Assembly: GCA_030680835.1 (NCBI GenBank)
Contig: JAUXUD010000062.1
Span: 156,057 to 220,056 of the forward strand
From: Bacteroidota bacterium
GTDB lineage: Bacteria; Bacteroidota; Bacteroidia; UKL13-3
Length of the DNA: 64,000 nucleotides
Direction of reading: 5' to 3'
The position numbers were made by a program, and so were the translations under genes. The notes beneath the pieces are model-generated. The model ran no database searches, was not told the origin of the DNA, and saw nothing but the letters and a program-made list of their open reading frames with translations. Of this stretch, positions 40,774 to 50,931 are shown piece by piece. Each line of letters starts with the position of its first letter. Positions within the stretch are counted from its first letter, which is position 1.

Positions 40774-40813
40774 CAACAAAACAGCCCGAAGCAATCAGGG
40801 CTGTTTTGTTTTG
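40774..40813. terminator. Intrinsic terminator
   Basis: CAAAACAGCCC-gaagcaatca-GGGCTGTTTTGTTTTG. Confidence 0.82.
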
Positions 40814-40863
40814 AGAAGCATCACCAGCAATTTAATAAAAATATACTTTATGAATGGGTAAGG

Positions 40864-40930
40864 GTTTATATTGTGAAAATACAAAAGTTTATATTGTGAA
40901 TATATAAAAGTTTATACTGTGAATGTAAAC
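40864..40930. repeat. Three tandem copies of a 23-bp repeat
   Basis: GTTTATATTGTGAAAATACAAAA / GTTTATATTGTGAATATATAAAA / GTTTATACTGTGAATGTAAAC at 40864, 40887, 40910. Confidence 0.88.
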
Positions 40931-41042
40931 TATTGCTATCAAAGTATATTGGTGGCTTTTATTTTGAATATAGTTTAAAACAAAAAAACGATACTCATTC
41001 CAATATTCATCACTAACCAATTATCCAGAAAGCCTAATTTTC

Positions 41043-43688
41043 TTACCCTGTAGCCGGTTCCACCCCAAATTCCATTTCGCCGGCATCATCCATTTCCTTC
41101 AGTCTCATAATCTGATCCAGGGCATCCGGAACCACATCGGAACAGATGGTGATGAAGCTGTGTTTGGTGGCATTTTTGATGGCGAAATCGATGGCTTCGG
41201 TTTCCTTTTTAAATACGGTGACTTTTTTATTGGGATCAACCTGCAGAATACCCTGCATAATTAAATCAATGATTTGCTGTTCGGTTTTGCCTCGTAAATT
41301 CCGATCCTGGCGAATGATAATCTCATCAAATATTTTAGCGGCGATGGCCCCCAATGCAATGGTATCTTCATTCCTTCTGTCGCCTACTCCGGCTATTACG
41401 CCAACATGCCGGGTTTCAATTTTTGCAAGCAGTTCGGCAATGGCTTCAAATCCTGCGGTATTGTGCGCATAGTCAACCATCACTTCAAAGTTTCTGAAAC
41501 GAAATATATTCATACGTCCCGGGGTTTGTGCCGGTCCGGGAATAAAGGTTGCCAAGGCAGTACGCATGTCCTCAATTTTAAAATTGCGGATAAAACCTGC
41601 CAATACCGTAGGTAAAATATTTTCAATATTATAAGCAGCCCTTCCCCCAAAAGTTAAGGGAATATTGATGGACTTTTCAACCCGTATTTTCCAGGTTCCC
41701 TTGCATATGGTAACATATCCGTTTTCGTGAATGGCTGCCAAACCACCGGCTTTCATGTGCTCAACAATCAGTGGATTATCCTCATGCATGCTAAAATAGG
41801 CTACCTTACAGCTCAGGCCCTGTGCCATGCCAACCGTCCATTTATTATCTGCATTTAAAATAGCATAACCACCGGGCAAAACACTTTCGGGAACCACCCC
41901 TTTTACACGGGCAAGTTGCTCCATGGTGTCTATATCCTGTATGCCCAGATGATCTTCGGCCACGTTGGTAACAATGGCCATATCGCAATTGTGAAAACCC
42001 AAACCCGAACGTAAAATACCCCCGCGTGCACACTCCAGAACGGCAAAATCAACAGTCGGGTCTTTCAACACATATTCGGCACTTACGGGTCCTGTGCAGT
42101 CACCACGCATCATGAGCTGATTTTGGATATAAATACCATCGGTGGTAGTAAATCCCACCTTATAACCCATGGTTTTTACCATATGCGCCATTAAGCGGGT
42201 TGTGGTAGTTTTGCCGTTTGTGCCTGCAACAGCTATAATCGGAATCCGTGCGCTGGTTCCCGGAGGATACAGCATATCAATTACCGGTTCGGCTACATTG
42301 CGGGGCAAGCCTTCGGCAGGATCAATATGCATGCGAAACCCCGGAGCTGCATTTACTTCGAGCACAGCACCTCCGTTTTTATTTACTGGTTCACTTAAAC
42401 TTTCAGCCATAATATCAATGCCGCAAATATCCAAACCGATAATCCGTGCGATGCGCTCACACATAAAAATATTATCGGGATGAACACGGTCTGTGATATC
42501 TGTGGCCGTGCCTCCGGTGCTTAAATTCGCCGTAGGCTTTAACCACAACTCTTCACCTGCAGGTAAAATGCTGCCGAGGGTTAAATTATTTTTTACCAGT
42601 ATGTCTTCGGTAAATACATCAATTTTTATGCTTGTTAACGTTTTCTCATGTCCAAAACCACGCCTTGGGTCTTTATTGGTAATGTCTATAAGCTCCTGAA
42701 TGGTATGTATTCCATCGCCGGTTACCGAAGCTGGCTTGCGGATTGCCGCGGCCACAAATTTGTAATTGATGACTAAAATTCGGTGATCCAATCCGGTTAT
42801 AAAGCGTTCAACAATAATTGCACGGCCATATTTTTTTGCGGCTTCAAAACCTTTTAAAGCTTCTTCCCAATTGGTAATATTTGTGGTTGCTCCTTTGCCA
42901 TGGTTGCCATCAACCGGCTTGGTAACAAGCGGATATTTTACTGCATCAATCGCATCCTTTAGCCCCTCTTCGGTATATACAATTCTACCTTTAGGCACAG
43001 GGATTTCTGCGGCTTCCAGTAAATTTTTGGTTTCTTCTTTATTGCAGGCAATATCAACCGCAATACAGCTTGTTGTACTTGCAATGGTTGCCCGTATGCG
43101 GTGTTGGTTCATGCCGTAGCCCAATTGAACCAATGAACTCCGGTTTAAACGGATATACGGGATGCCTCTCGAAACGGCCTCTTCAACAATGCTTCCGGTG
43201 CTGGGTCCAAGGCGCTCATCTTCCCTTATTTCACGAAGGGTTTGAATATCATCCGTTAAATCATACGGAGTTCCTGCAATCAATGCTTCAGCAATTTTAA
43301 CCGAGGCTTTAGCAGTGTACACACCTGCTTTTTCTTCCATATAGCTGAACACTACATTGTAAATACCTGTTTTCCCGGTTGTACGCGTTCTCCCAAAACC
43401 ACATTCCATACCCGCTAAAGTTTGTAGTTCCAATGCTATATGTTCAATTACATGTCCCATCCAGGTTCCTTCTTCAACCCTCGAAAAAAAGCCTCCCGGT
43501 GTGCCCACCGAGCAACGGTGACTATACATACTTGGAAACAAGGCTTCGAGTCGTTTGCCAAAGCCGGGTATTTTATTGGTTGGGTTGGCTTCCATTTCTT
43601 CGAGATCCAGCCGCATATGGATGAGTTTATGACGACGAACCGACCAGTAATTGGGTCCGCGCATCACTTTGATATCAAGTATTTTCAT
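41043..43688 (-). CDS. cphA: Cyanophycin synthetase
   Basis: CphA N-terminus MKILDIKVMRGPNYWSVRRHKLIHMRLDLEE; ATP-grasp DGNHGKGATTNI; Mur ligase AVAGTNGKTTTTRLMAHM; ICSDVVPDALDQI; 881 aa. Confidence 0.94.
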   Translation of the reverse strand: MKILDIKVMRGPNYWSVRRHKLIHMRLDLEEMEANPTNKIPGFGKRLEALFPSMYSHRCSVGTPGGFFSRVEEGTWMGHVIEHIALELQTLAGMECGFGRTRTTGKTGIYNVVFSYMEEKAGVYTAKASVKIAEALIAGTPYDLTDDIQTLREIREDERLGPSTGSIVEEAVSRGIPYIRLNRSSLVQLGYGMNQHRIRATIASTTSCIAVDIACNKEETKNLLEAAEIPVPKGRIVYTEEGLKDAIDAVKYPLVTKPVDGNHGKGATTNITNWEEALKGFEAAKKYGRAIIVERFITGLDHRILVINYKFVAAAIRKPASVTGDGIHTIQELIDITNKDPRRGFGHEKTLTSIKIDVFTEDILVKNNLTLGSILPAGEELWLKPTANLSTGGTATDITDRVHPDNIFMCERIARIIGLDICGIDIMAESLSEPVNKNGGAVLEVNAAPGFRMHIDPAEGLPRNVAEPVIDMLYPPGTSARIPIIAVAGTNGKTTTTRLMAHMVKTMGYKVGFTTTDGIYIQNQLMMRGDCTGPVSAEYVLKDPTVDFAVLECARGGILRSGLGFHNCDMAIVTNVAEDHLGIQDIDTMEQLARVKGVVPESVLPGGYAILNADNKWTVGMAQGLSCKVAYFSMHEDNPLIVEHMKAGGLAAIHENGYVTICKGTWKIRVEKSINIPLTFGGRAAYNIENILPTVLAGFIRNFKIEDMRTALATFIPGPAQTPGRMNIFRFRNFEVMVDYAHNTAGFEAIAELLAKIETRHVGVIAGVGDRRNEDTIALGAIAAKIFDEIIIRQDRNLRGKTEQQIIDLIMQGILQVDPNKKVTVFKKETEAIDFAIKNATKHSFITICSDVVPDALDQIMRLKEMDDAGEMEFGVEPATG

Positions 43689-43772
43689 GTTTTATCTCCT
43701 TTAATTACTGCTGTTATGGGTTGATTACTATTCAATTGAGTACACCGGGATTTATTTCGTGTAAATCTTTTC

Positions 43773-43802
43773 TTGGTTCAAAATGTGCTAATTTTATATT
43801 TG
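43773..43802 (+). promoter_or_regulatory. Candidate Bacteroidota promoter for cphB
   Basis: TTG at 43773-43775, 19-nt spacer, TATATTTG at 43795-43802 (TAnnTTTG consensus), about 30 bp upstream of the TTG start at 43834. Confidence 0.45.
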
Positions 43803-43833
43803 TCCCTTCAAGAACAATAATAACTAAACAAAA

Positions 43834-44709
43834 TTGGAAAAACCAAAAGGAAAACTCATCTCCATTGGTGGAGCTGAGGATAAGGGTACAGATTTGGAGC
43901 AGGGCTTTGTTCAGCGCAATCGTTTGAATTTTTTTGAACTAGGTATTTTACGACGAATCATTAATGAGGTAGGAGGGCTTGCAAAACGAATTGAAGTGAT
44001 TACCACCGCATCATCAATACCTGAGGAAGTAGGTATAAATTACATGAATGCATTTGGTAAAATTGGCTGTAATAATGTTGGCATTTTACCCATTCGCAAC
44101 CGACAGGATGTGGCCGACCCGGAATATATAGAACGCATTAAAAATTGTGACGGGGTTTTATTTAGCGGGGGGGATCAGTTGCGTTTAACGAGCATCTTTG
44201 GCGGAACCGAAATTTACCAGATATTACACGAACGATTAATACTTGAAGAAGGTTTTGTTGTAGCAGGAACCAGTGCCGGTGCAATGGCCATGAGCAATAC
44301 CATGATTTACCATGGAAAAAGCGATCTGGCCCATTTAAAAGGCGAGGTAAAAATAACCACGGGTTTGGCCTTTGTTGCCAATGTAATTATCGATTCACAT
44401 TTCGATAAACGCGGCCGTTTTAACCGTTTGGCTCAGGCTGTAGCCAGCAACCCGCAGTGCACAGGCATTGGATTGGGCGAAGACACCGGCGTGATTATTA
44501 CCGAAGGAAACATCATGGAAGTGATTGGCAGCGGGGCAGTAGTTATTGTGGATGGAAAAGACATCAGACATTCAAACATTTCAGATATATCCGAAGGCTC
44601 ACCCATTTCCATTGAAGACTTACGCGTAAATATTCTGGTTCAGGGCAATGGTTATTTGCTCAGAGAAAGAAAATTTTTACAAATGGTTCTCAGCAAAATT
44701 CCATTATAA
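43834..44709 (+). CDS. cphB: Cyanophycinase (serine peptidase S51); TTG start
   Basis: GKLISIGGAEDKG, VLFSGGDQLRL, VAGTSAGAMAMSNTMI, DSHFDKRGRFNRLAQAV. Confidence 0.93.
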   Translation: MEKPKGKLISIGGAEDKGTDLEQGFVQRNRLNFFELGILRRIINEVGGLAKRIEVITTASSIPEEVGINYMNAFGKIGCNNVGILPIRNRQDVADPEYIERIKNCDGVLFSGGDQLRLTSIFGGTEIYQILHERLILEEGFVVAGTSAGAMAMSNTMIYHGKSDLAHLKGEVKITTGLAFVANVIIDSHFDKRGRFNRLAQAVASNPQCTGIGLGEDTGVIITEGNIMEVIGSGAVVIVDGKDIRHSNISDISEGSPISIEDLRVNILVQGNGYLLRERKFLQMVLSKIPL

Positions 44710-44720
44710 TTTCCTTTCAT

Positions 44721-44792
44721 CCACCGTAGCTTTAGCGAAGGTGGAACGCCCCCTGACTTCGCTAACCACGTGCGCTAAAGCTATAGCGGTGG
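44721..44792. repeat. Inverted repeat between convergent cphB and iaaA
   Basis: CCACCGTAGCTTTAGCG (44721-44737) / CGCTAAAGCTATAGCGGTGG (right arm to 44792). Confidence 0.8.
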
Positions 44793-44823
44793 AGCAAGCT
44801 ATGGCAGGCAAGCATGCCATCTG

Positions 44824-45762
44824 CTACTCATAAATACGCAACTTCGTTTCTTCCCCACTGTTTTTCCAGGCACGATACATTCCCGGTGTATTAAAAGGGA
44901 GCTCAATATTTCCATAGGCATCAATGGCAATTAAGCCACCTTCTGCACCCATTTTTACCAGTTTATCTTTTACCACAAAATCGCAGGCTTCTTTTAAACT
45001 GAGTCCTTTGTATTCAATTAAACAACTGATATCATAGGCAACAACGGCACGGATAAAAAACTCTCCATGTCCGGTACAACTGATGGCACAGGTTTTATTG
45101 TTGGCATAAGTTCCGGCACCAATCATGGGGCTGTCTCCCACACGTCCGAAACGTTTGTTGGTCATGCCTCCGGTTGAGGTGGCGGCAGCCAGGTTTCCGT
45201 GTTGATCCAATGCCACACAGCCCACAGTACCAAATTTTTTTTCGCCGGTTTCTTTTTTATCGCTATGATCCAATTGGTACGTATCACTGTCTTTAACTTC
45301 CTGCCATTGATCGAAGCGTTCCTGCGTATAAAAATATTCATCACCTGCCAGCTCAATACCCATTTGATAAGCAAAATCTTCAGCATCAAGTCCGCTTAAA
45401 AAAACATGACCGGATTTCTCTTTGATAATGCGGGCCAGATGTATAGGATTTTTAACATGACTCACACAACTTACCGCACCGGCTTCAAGTGTTAAACCAT
45501 CCATAATAGAGGCATCCATTTCATGCATCCCTTTGTGCGTAAAAACCGAACCTTTACCGGCATTAAACAATGAGAAATTTTCAAGACTTATTACCGCAGC
45601 TTCAACGGCATCGAGACTGCTTCCACCCTTGTTTAAAATCAATTCTCCTGCTGTAATTGCATCCAACAAACCCTGATGGTACTGCATTTCTTTCTCCGCT
45701 GTCATCAAATGTCGCAGTATAGTTCCGGCCCCGCCATGTATAGCAATTGCGTATTTTTTCAT
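44824..45762 (-). CDS. iaaA: Isoaspartyl peptidase / type III L-asparaginase
   Basis: AIAIHGGAGTI, GKGSVFTHKGMHEMDASIMDG, catalytic GTVGCVALDQHGNLAAATSTGGMTNKRFGRVGDSPMIGAGTYA. Confidence 0.93.
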   Translation of the reverse strand: MKKYAIAIHGGAGTILRHLMTAEKEMQYHQGLLDAITAGELILNKGGSSLDAVEAAVISLENFSLFNAGKGSVFTHKGMHEMDASIMDGLTLEAGAVSCVSHVKNPIHLARIIKEKSGHVFLSGLDAEDFAYQMGIELAGDEYFYTQERFDQWQEVKDSDTYQLDHSDKKETGEKKFGTVGCVALDQHGNLAAATSTGGMTNKRFGRVGDSPMIGAGTYANNKTCAISCTGHGEFFIRAVVAYDISCLIEYKGLSLKEACDFVVKDKLVKMGAEGGLIAIDAYGNIELPFNTPGMYRAWKNSGEETKLRIYE

Positions 45763-46006
45763 TTTGTGTTTATTGATTTTTGGTTCAATTTATTTCCCAA
45801 AACAGGAAAATTATTTGATTGAATACTTTTAAGAAAATTAAAGTTATCCGGACTAAATAGAATTCGTACATTGTATATTTTGTATGTAAAGGGATAAATT
45901 AACATGACCGCCCAAAAAGCATTAAAATTTCCATTATACCGGAAAAATTAATACTAAATTTTCTATTAGGAGAATAAAAACGTTCAACCGATTTCAGTCA
46001 TTGTCA

Positions 46007-46057
46007 ACTCATACCTCATACCTCATACCTCATACCTCATACCTCATACCTCATATC
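46007..46057. repeat. CTCATAC tandem repeat next to the paaC stop
   Basis: CTCATACCTCATACCTCATACCTCATACCTCATACCTCATATC. Confidence 0.92.
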
Positions 46058-46063
46058 TTTACT

Positions 46064-46828
46064 TTACCAATTTGCAGTAGGATCATACCGGAACACCTCA
46101 CTCATTTCTTCAACCAATGGTGCCAGATGCGCGGTATGTTCACATTTTCTGCCACCCAAAACGGGCTTCCAGGTTTTGGGTTCAGGGATGCTTAAACCTG
46201 CTTTTAGTAAGATAGGTGTAATATTGGCAAGCCATTTTTCCTGTAAAGATTTTTCACCCTCAAAAATAGCTTCCGACTTTAACAGCTCTTCAAAAGGTCC
46301 TTCTTCAAACATACCCAACGCGTAGTTCCATGCCAGGTTCAGGGCAGCTTGCATTTTGTTATGACTCATTTCGTTGGCTGAGCCCAATTTTACCACCCAG
46401 ATATTTCCATGAAACACATGGTATTTCAATTCGCCTTTTACTTTGCGGGCAACTTTGGCCAAGGGCTCATAACGGCAATGGGCAAGCATCTCAAAACGCA
46501 ACTGATCGGCATGGTCGTATAAAAAGTGACGCATCAAACTAAAGTCATAATCATTGTTTGGTAACTCAACAAATTGTGCGTTATGAAACAAATTGGCATT
46601 TCGCATAAAAGCAATGGTATCCGGTTCCTGTTCTCCTAGTTCATGCAATAAATTATACAAGGTTTGTGCCTGCCCGATCTTATCCTGAGCCATACTCGAA
46701 AAAGAAATATCTTCTTCCAGTATCGGACCCAAACCTGTCCACTCACTATTGCGGTGACCAATAATCAAAAGGTCATCAGCCATTTTATAAAGCAACTCTT
46801 TAATGGCTGCTATTGTATTTTCATTCAT
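46064..46828 (-). CDS. paaC: 1,2-phenylacetyl-CoA epoxidase subunit PaaC
   Basis: LADDLLIIGHRNSEWTGLGPILEEDISFSSMAQDKIGQAQTLYNLL; KVKGELKYHVFHGNIWVVKLGSA. Confidence 0.93.
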   Translation of the reverse strand: MNENTIAAIKELLYKMADDLLIIGHRNSEWTGLGPILEEDISFSSMAQDKIGQAQTLYNLLHELGEQEPDTIAFMRNANLFHNAQFVELPNNDYDFSLMRHFLYDHADQLRFEMLAHCRYEPLAKVARKVKGELKYHVFHGNIWVVKLGSANEMSHNKMQAALNLAWNYALGMFEEGPFEELLKSEAIFEGEKSLQEKWLANITPILLKAGLSIPEPKTWKPVLGGRKCEHTAHLAPLVEEMSEVFRYDPTANW

Positions 46829-46851
46829 TTATTTTCAATTAATTTTTTAAA

Positions 46852-46980
46852 CTCATACCTCCTACCTTGAAATTCATCATTCAAACATTGAAAGGGCAAA
46901 TGCAATTTGCCCCTACACGGTGCCTGACCAATTTTTTACTCATACCTCATACCTCATACCTCATATCTCATCATTCATAT
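46852..46980. repeat. Composite repeat island between paaB and paaC
   Basis: CTCATACCTCC word, GGGCAAATGCAATTTGCCC hairpin (46894-46912) and CTCATACCTCATACCTCATACC array in about 130 bp. Confidence 0.85.
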
Positions 46981-46981
46981 C

Positions 46982-47347
46982 TTAATTCCCTTTTTTATAT
47001 TTATTTATTTTCTCCATCACTTTATATCCACCAGCTTCGCGGTATTGCTTTTCGGGAACGGTATCAAAAATATCGGAATCGTCGTAATCGGAGGTAAATA
47101 CATCGCGGGTTTTCACTACCCAGATGTTTACACTCATTCCCCGTCGGCCAAACTGTTCTTTTCCAAAAATAAAGGCCATTTCGGCGTTGGGAGCGTGCAC
47201 AATTCCTACATGCATGTGTTGGTCGCCGCGTTTCTTTTGGTGAAACACTTCATAGGTTTCCCACTGATCCAAATCTTTCAAAGGATCAATTGGGTTTTCG
47301 AGTTCTATTTCGGCTCGCGTTATTCTTGGGTCTAATGATTTGATCAT
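46982..47347 (-). CDS. paaB: 1,2-phenylacetyl-CoA epoxidase subunit PaaB
   Basis: [50 protein letters not shown]. Confidence 0.93.
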   Translation of the reverse strand: MIKSLDPRITRAEIELENPIDPLKDLDQWETYEVFHQKKRGDQHMHVGIVHAPNAEMAFIFGKEQFGRRGMSVNIWVVKTRDVFTSDYDDSDIFDTVPEKQYREAGGYKVMEKINKYKKGN

Positions 47348-48330
47348 GCCAATGGGATTATATATTTTGATTCTGCGGTATTCAGGGCTTCACGTACCCA
47401 GCGGCCGCGTTCTTCTGCCATTCTTCTTACAGCCAAACGTTCGGCATTGCACGGTCCTCCACCATTAATTACACGTTTAAATTCTTCCCAGTCGGGTTCT
47501 GTGTATTCCCAGGTTCCTGCTGCATTTTTCTTTAAATTTTTATCGGGTAGGGTCAGACCCAAATCCCATATTTTAGGCACATACATATTTAAAAACTGTT
47601 GGCGCATATCATCATTTGTTGCCATCTTCACTTTCCAGCGCATGAGTATTTCGGTATGATTTGAAATTTTATCAGAGGGGCCAAAAAAGTGCATAATCGG
47701 CGGCCACCAGCGGGTTAATGCGGCCTGAACCATTTCGCGTTGTTTAAGAGTTCCTGTTGCAAGGGTTACCACATTATCATGACCGTATTTTAAATGAAAC
47801 GATTCCTCAGTGCAAATTCTGTCCAATGCCCTGCCGTAAGGGCCGTAACTGCCTTTTGCATTGGCAACCTGATTGATGATTGCCCCGGCATCAATGAGCC
47901 ACGCAATAATGCAGGCATCGGCCCAGGTATACGCAGGGTAATTAAACACATTCGAATACTTCGATTTACCCGTAATTAAATCGTTAATCATGGCCTCTCG
48001 ACTTTTACCCAACGTTTCGGCGGCACTGTATAACAACTGCGCGTGGCCCACCTCATCCTGAACTTTTGCCATTAAAGCCAGTTTACGCCTAAAACCGGGT
48101 GCTCTTGTAATCCACGTTCCTTCGGGCAAAGCTCCGATTATTTCACTATGGGCATGTTGTTCAATCATCCGGATTAGCTGCTTACGATATTCTGCAGGCA
48201 TCCAATCTTTGGGTTCAACTTTTTCACCCCGCGAAATGCGGTCTTCAAATTCAGCCAATTTCTGCGGATCTTCTCCGGCAATAATTGCATGTGATTTGTC
48301 ATTTGGGTCGATGTAAGCGTTTCCGTACAT
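47344..48330 (-). CDS. paaA: 1,2-phenylacetyl-CoA epoxidase subunit PaaA
   Basis: [65 protein letters not shown]; overlaps paaB start. Confidence 0.95.
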   Translation of the reverse strand: MYGNAYIDPNDKSHAIIAGEDPQKLAEFEDRISRGEKVEPKDWMPAEYRKQLIRMIEQHAHSEIIGALPEGTWITRAPGFRRKLALMAKVQDEVGHAQLLYSAAETLGKSREAMINDLITGKSKYSNVFNYPAYTWADACIIAWLIDAGAIINQVANAKGSYGPYGRALDRICTEESFHLKYGHDNVVTLATGTLKQREMVQAALTRWWPPIMHFFGPSDKISNHTEILMRWKVKMATNDDMRQQFLNMYVPKIWDLGLTLPDKNLKKNAAGTWEYTEPDWEEFKRVINGGGPCNAERLAVRRMAEERGRWVREALNTAESKYIIPLA

Positions 48331-48512
48331 ATTATAAGATTTGTGGTTAGTTAATTAATGGGCGGGAAAGCGTGGGGTATGGGGTATAGGGCATAGGAAG
48401 GCATAGGGCATGGGGAAATATAAGTGTTTCTGTACATTATGTAATACCTGTTGTTTTGTTATTATTGTCATTTATCTCTTATTCTCTCTGCCCCTTCGCG
48501 CTGCCACATGCT

Positions 48513-49124
48513 TCAGGGTTTGTAATTGGGGTCTGTTACAAACTTTTTGCGCAGCCCTCCTAAAATGAAATCGCCGATTTTGAGAGATATTTCTTCCGAA
48601 TTCATTTTGCCGGCCGGATTATACCATTGGTTAATCCAGTTTAAACTGCCCAAAATACTGAGTGCAGCAAACTTATGATCTACTGCTTCAAAAACATTTT
48701 CATTGATTCCACTTTTGATAATATGGGTAAATTCATTTTCATAATGGTTCCGTAATTCTTTAAAATCGGTAAGAGCAGGTTCAGCCAAATAACGCCATTC
48801 ATTTAAAAAAACAGCACTTTGCTCCTGGTTGCTGGTAATGTTATAAACGTGGTTTTTGATGGCCATTCTCAGCTTTTCTTCAGCATTAAAATAAATGTCA
48901 TTTACTTCGGCAATTGGATTTAAAAATTTCTGAGCCATACCAAAGCAAATAATTTCCAGAATTTCTTCCTTTGATTTAATATGGTGGTACAAACTGGCTG
49001 CCTCCATATTAAGCCCGGCAGCAATATCACGCATAGATGTTGAAGCATAACCCCTTTCTTTGAAAAGTATCGAAGCGGTATTTAAAATCTGCTCTTTTCG
49101 TTTGATATTCAGTGTTTCCGACAT
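48513..49124 (-). CDS. TetR/AcrR-family regulator upstream of paaA
   Basis: KEQILNTASILFKERGYASTSMRDIAAGLNMEAASLYHHIKSKEEIL. Confidence 0.9.
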   Translation of the reverse strand: MSETLNIKRKEQILNTASILFKERGYASTSMRDIAAGLNMEAASLYHHIKSKEEILEIICFGMAQKFLNPIAEVNDIYFNAEEKLRMAIKNHVYNITSNQEQSAVFLNEWRYLAEPALTDFKELRNHYENEFTHIIKSGINENVFEAVDHKFAALSILGSLNWINQWYNPAGKMNSEEISLKIGDFILGGLRKKFVTDPNYKP

Positions 49125-49350
49125 AAATCTAACAATTGTTAGACAAATTTATTAAATGCTGATAATTATACAAGAAATATTTTTAAATCTCAACTTTATT
49201 GCATTTTGCCAGCCTTGTTGCCCGGGTATAAATCTATTTTTTCCCAAACATAAAATGGCTAAAACTTTTTACAGTTTAAATATACATTTTCACAAGTTAG
49301 GATTTAGTTCTTTTATATCCGACATTTGGAAAACAAAAGCAGAATTCGAA

Positions 49351-50931
49351 ATGAATATTTTGCTCGTATACCCGAAAATGCCGGACACCTTTTATGCCAT
49401 GAAACATTTTATTCATGTTATTGGTAAAAAAGCATCCTATCCGCCTTTGGGTTTATTAACCGTTGCCTCTTTATTACCTACCGATTGGAATAAAAGATTG
49501 CTGGACATAAATGTGGTTGATTTAAGTGAAAAGGATTTAAAGTGGGCAGATTATGTATTTCTTTCAGCAATGAATGTTCAGGATGAATCGGTAAAGGAAA
49601 TAATAAAAATGTGTAATCGGGCAGGAACTCCCATTGTGGCAGGAGGGCCATTGTTTACCCATGAGTACGAACGCTTCCCTGGGATCAGTTATTTTGTACT
49701 TAACGAAGCCGAAATCACACTTCCCGTGTTTCTGAATGATTTAAAAAAAGGAAATCCCAAACCTGTATACAAAAGCAACGATTTTGCAGATGTTACCCAT
49801 ACGCCCCTGCCGGCTTTTGAACTGGCAGATATGAAGAATTACATTTATTCCATCATTCAATATTCAAGGGGTTGCCCCTATATGTGCGACTTTTGCGATG
49901 TGACCGCGCTTTATGGCAGACGTCCGCGTACGAAAAGCAGTAGTCAGATAATTCGTGAATTGGAAGCGATTGCAACCAATAAGGAAGTGAAACTTATTTT
50001 ATTTGCGGATGACAATTTAATCGGGAATAAAAAAACACTGAAGAGCGATCTTTTACCAGCACTGATAGAATGGAGGATAAAAAACAATCCGGGTTTCTTT
50101 TTTGCCACACAATTAACCATCAATCTGGCCGATGATGATGAGTTGATGAATCTGTTGCTTAAGGCGGGTTTCAGACATATTTTTATTGGCGTGGAAACCC
50201 CCGATGAAGAAGGACTGAAAGCCTCATCCAAAAATCAAAATTTAAAACGTGATCAATTCACAAATATCCGTAAACTGCATGGTGCAGGTTTTATGATTGC
50301 CGGTGGTTTTATTGTTGGATTTGATACCGATACCCAAACTATTTTTAACAAGCAGGTTGATTTCATTCAGGAGAGTGGTATTCCGCTACCCATCGTAAAT
50401 ATTTTGAAAGCCCCTCCCGGTACTGAATTATATGAAAGAATAAAAAAAGAAGGGCGCCTGAGCAAACCATTTGCATTTACAGAAGGAGAAACCAATATTG
50501 TTCCGGTAATGGATGAGAAAATTCTTTACGATGGATTTCTTGAGTTAATTGCAAACATATACAGTCCTGAAAAATCATACGAACGGATTATTACTTTTTT
50601 TAATACCTATAAGTTTCCGAAAACAGGGATTAAAATTCCAGAAAAATATAGCCTCAATGAAATGCTCATGGTTTTACGCGCATTATATCTGGTTGGGATT
50701 CGTTACCCTTCCCGCAAATACTTCTGGAAATTAATTTATTGGACAATCAAACACAATAGAAAATATATCGATAAGGCATTATTTTATGGCGTGATGATAT
50801 ATCAAATGCATCAGACCTATTTGCACATCAAACAATCTGTATTGCTGCAAAACAGGCACCTGTACAAAGATCCCGATGCAGGTAATAAAACTCCACCAAT
50901 ATCGGTTCCTGACCTTATTGCCCAATTATAA
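49351..50931 (+). CDS. B12-binding domain radical SAM protein, DUF4070-type C-terminus
   Basis: MNILLVYPKMPDTFYAMKHF; SRGCPYMCDFCDVTALYGRRPRTKS (CxxxCxxC); start moved in from the track's 49156. Confidence 0.88.
   Translation: MNILLVYPKMPDTFYAMKHFIHVIGKKASYPPLGLLTVASLLPTDWNKRLLDINVVDLSEKDLKWADYVFLSAMNVQDESVKEIIKMCNRAGTPIVAGGPLFTHEYERFPGISYFVLNEAEITLPVFLNDLKKGNPKPVYKSNDFADVTHTPLPAFELADMKNYIYSIIQYSRGCPYMCDFCDVTALYGRRPRTKSSSQIIRELEAIATNKEVKLILFADDNLIGNKKTLKSDLLPALIEWRIKNNPGFFFATQLTINLADDDELMNLLLKAGFRHIFIGVETPDEEGLKASSKNQNLKRDQFTNIRKLHGAGFMIAGGFIVGFDTDTQTIFNKQVDFIQESGIPLPIVNILKAPPGTELYERIKKEGRLSKPFAFTEGETNIVPVMDEKILYDGFLELIANIYSPEKSYERIITFFNTYKFPKTGIKIPEKYSLNEMLMVLRALYLVGIRYPSRKYFWKLIYWTIKHNRKYIDKALFYGVMIYQMHQTYLHIKQSVLLQNRHLYKDPDAGNKTPPISVPDLIAQL

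Noticed and set aside
41146-43724. Plus-strand ORFs across cphA (e.g. 41146..41472, 42169..42483)
   Set aside because: Shadow ORFs of a clearly coding minus-strand gene.
48361-48420. GGGGTATGGGGTATAGGGCATAGG stretch as a structured element
   Set aside because: Low-complexity word repeat without a paired arm; noted but not supported further.
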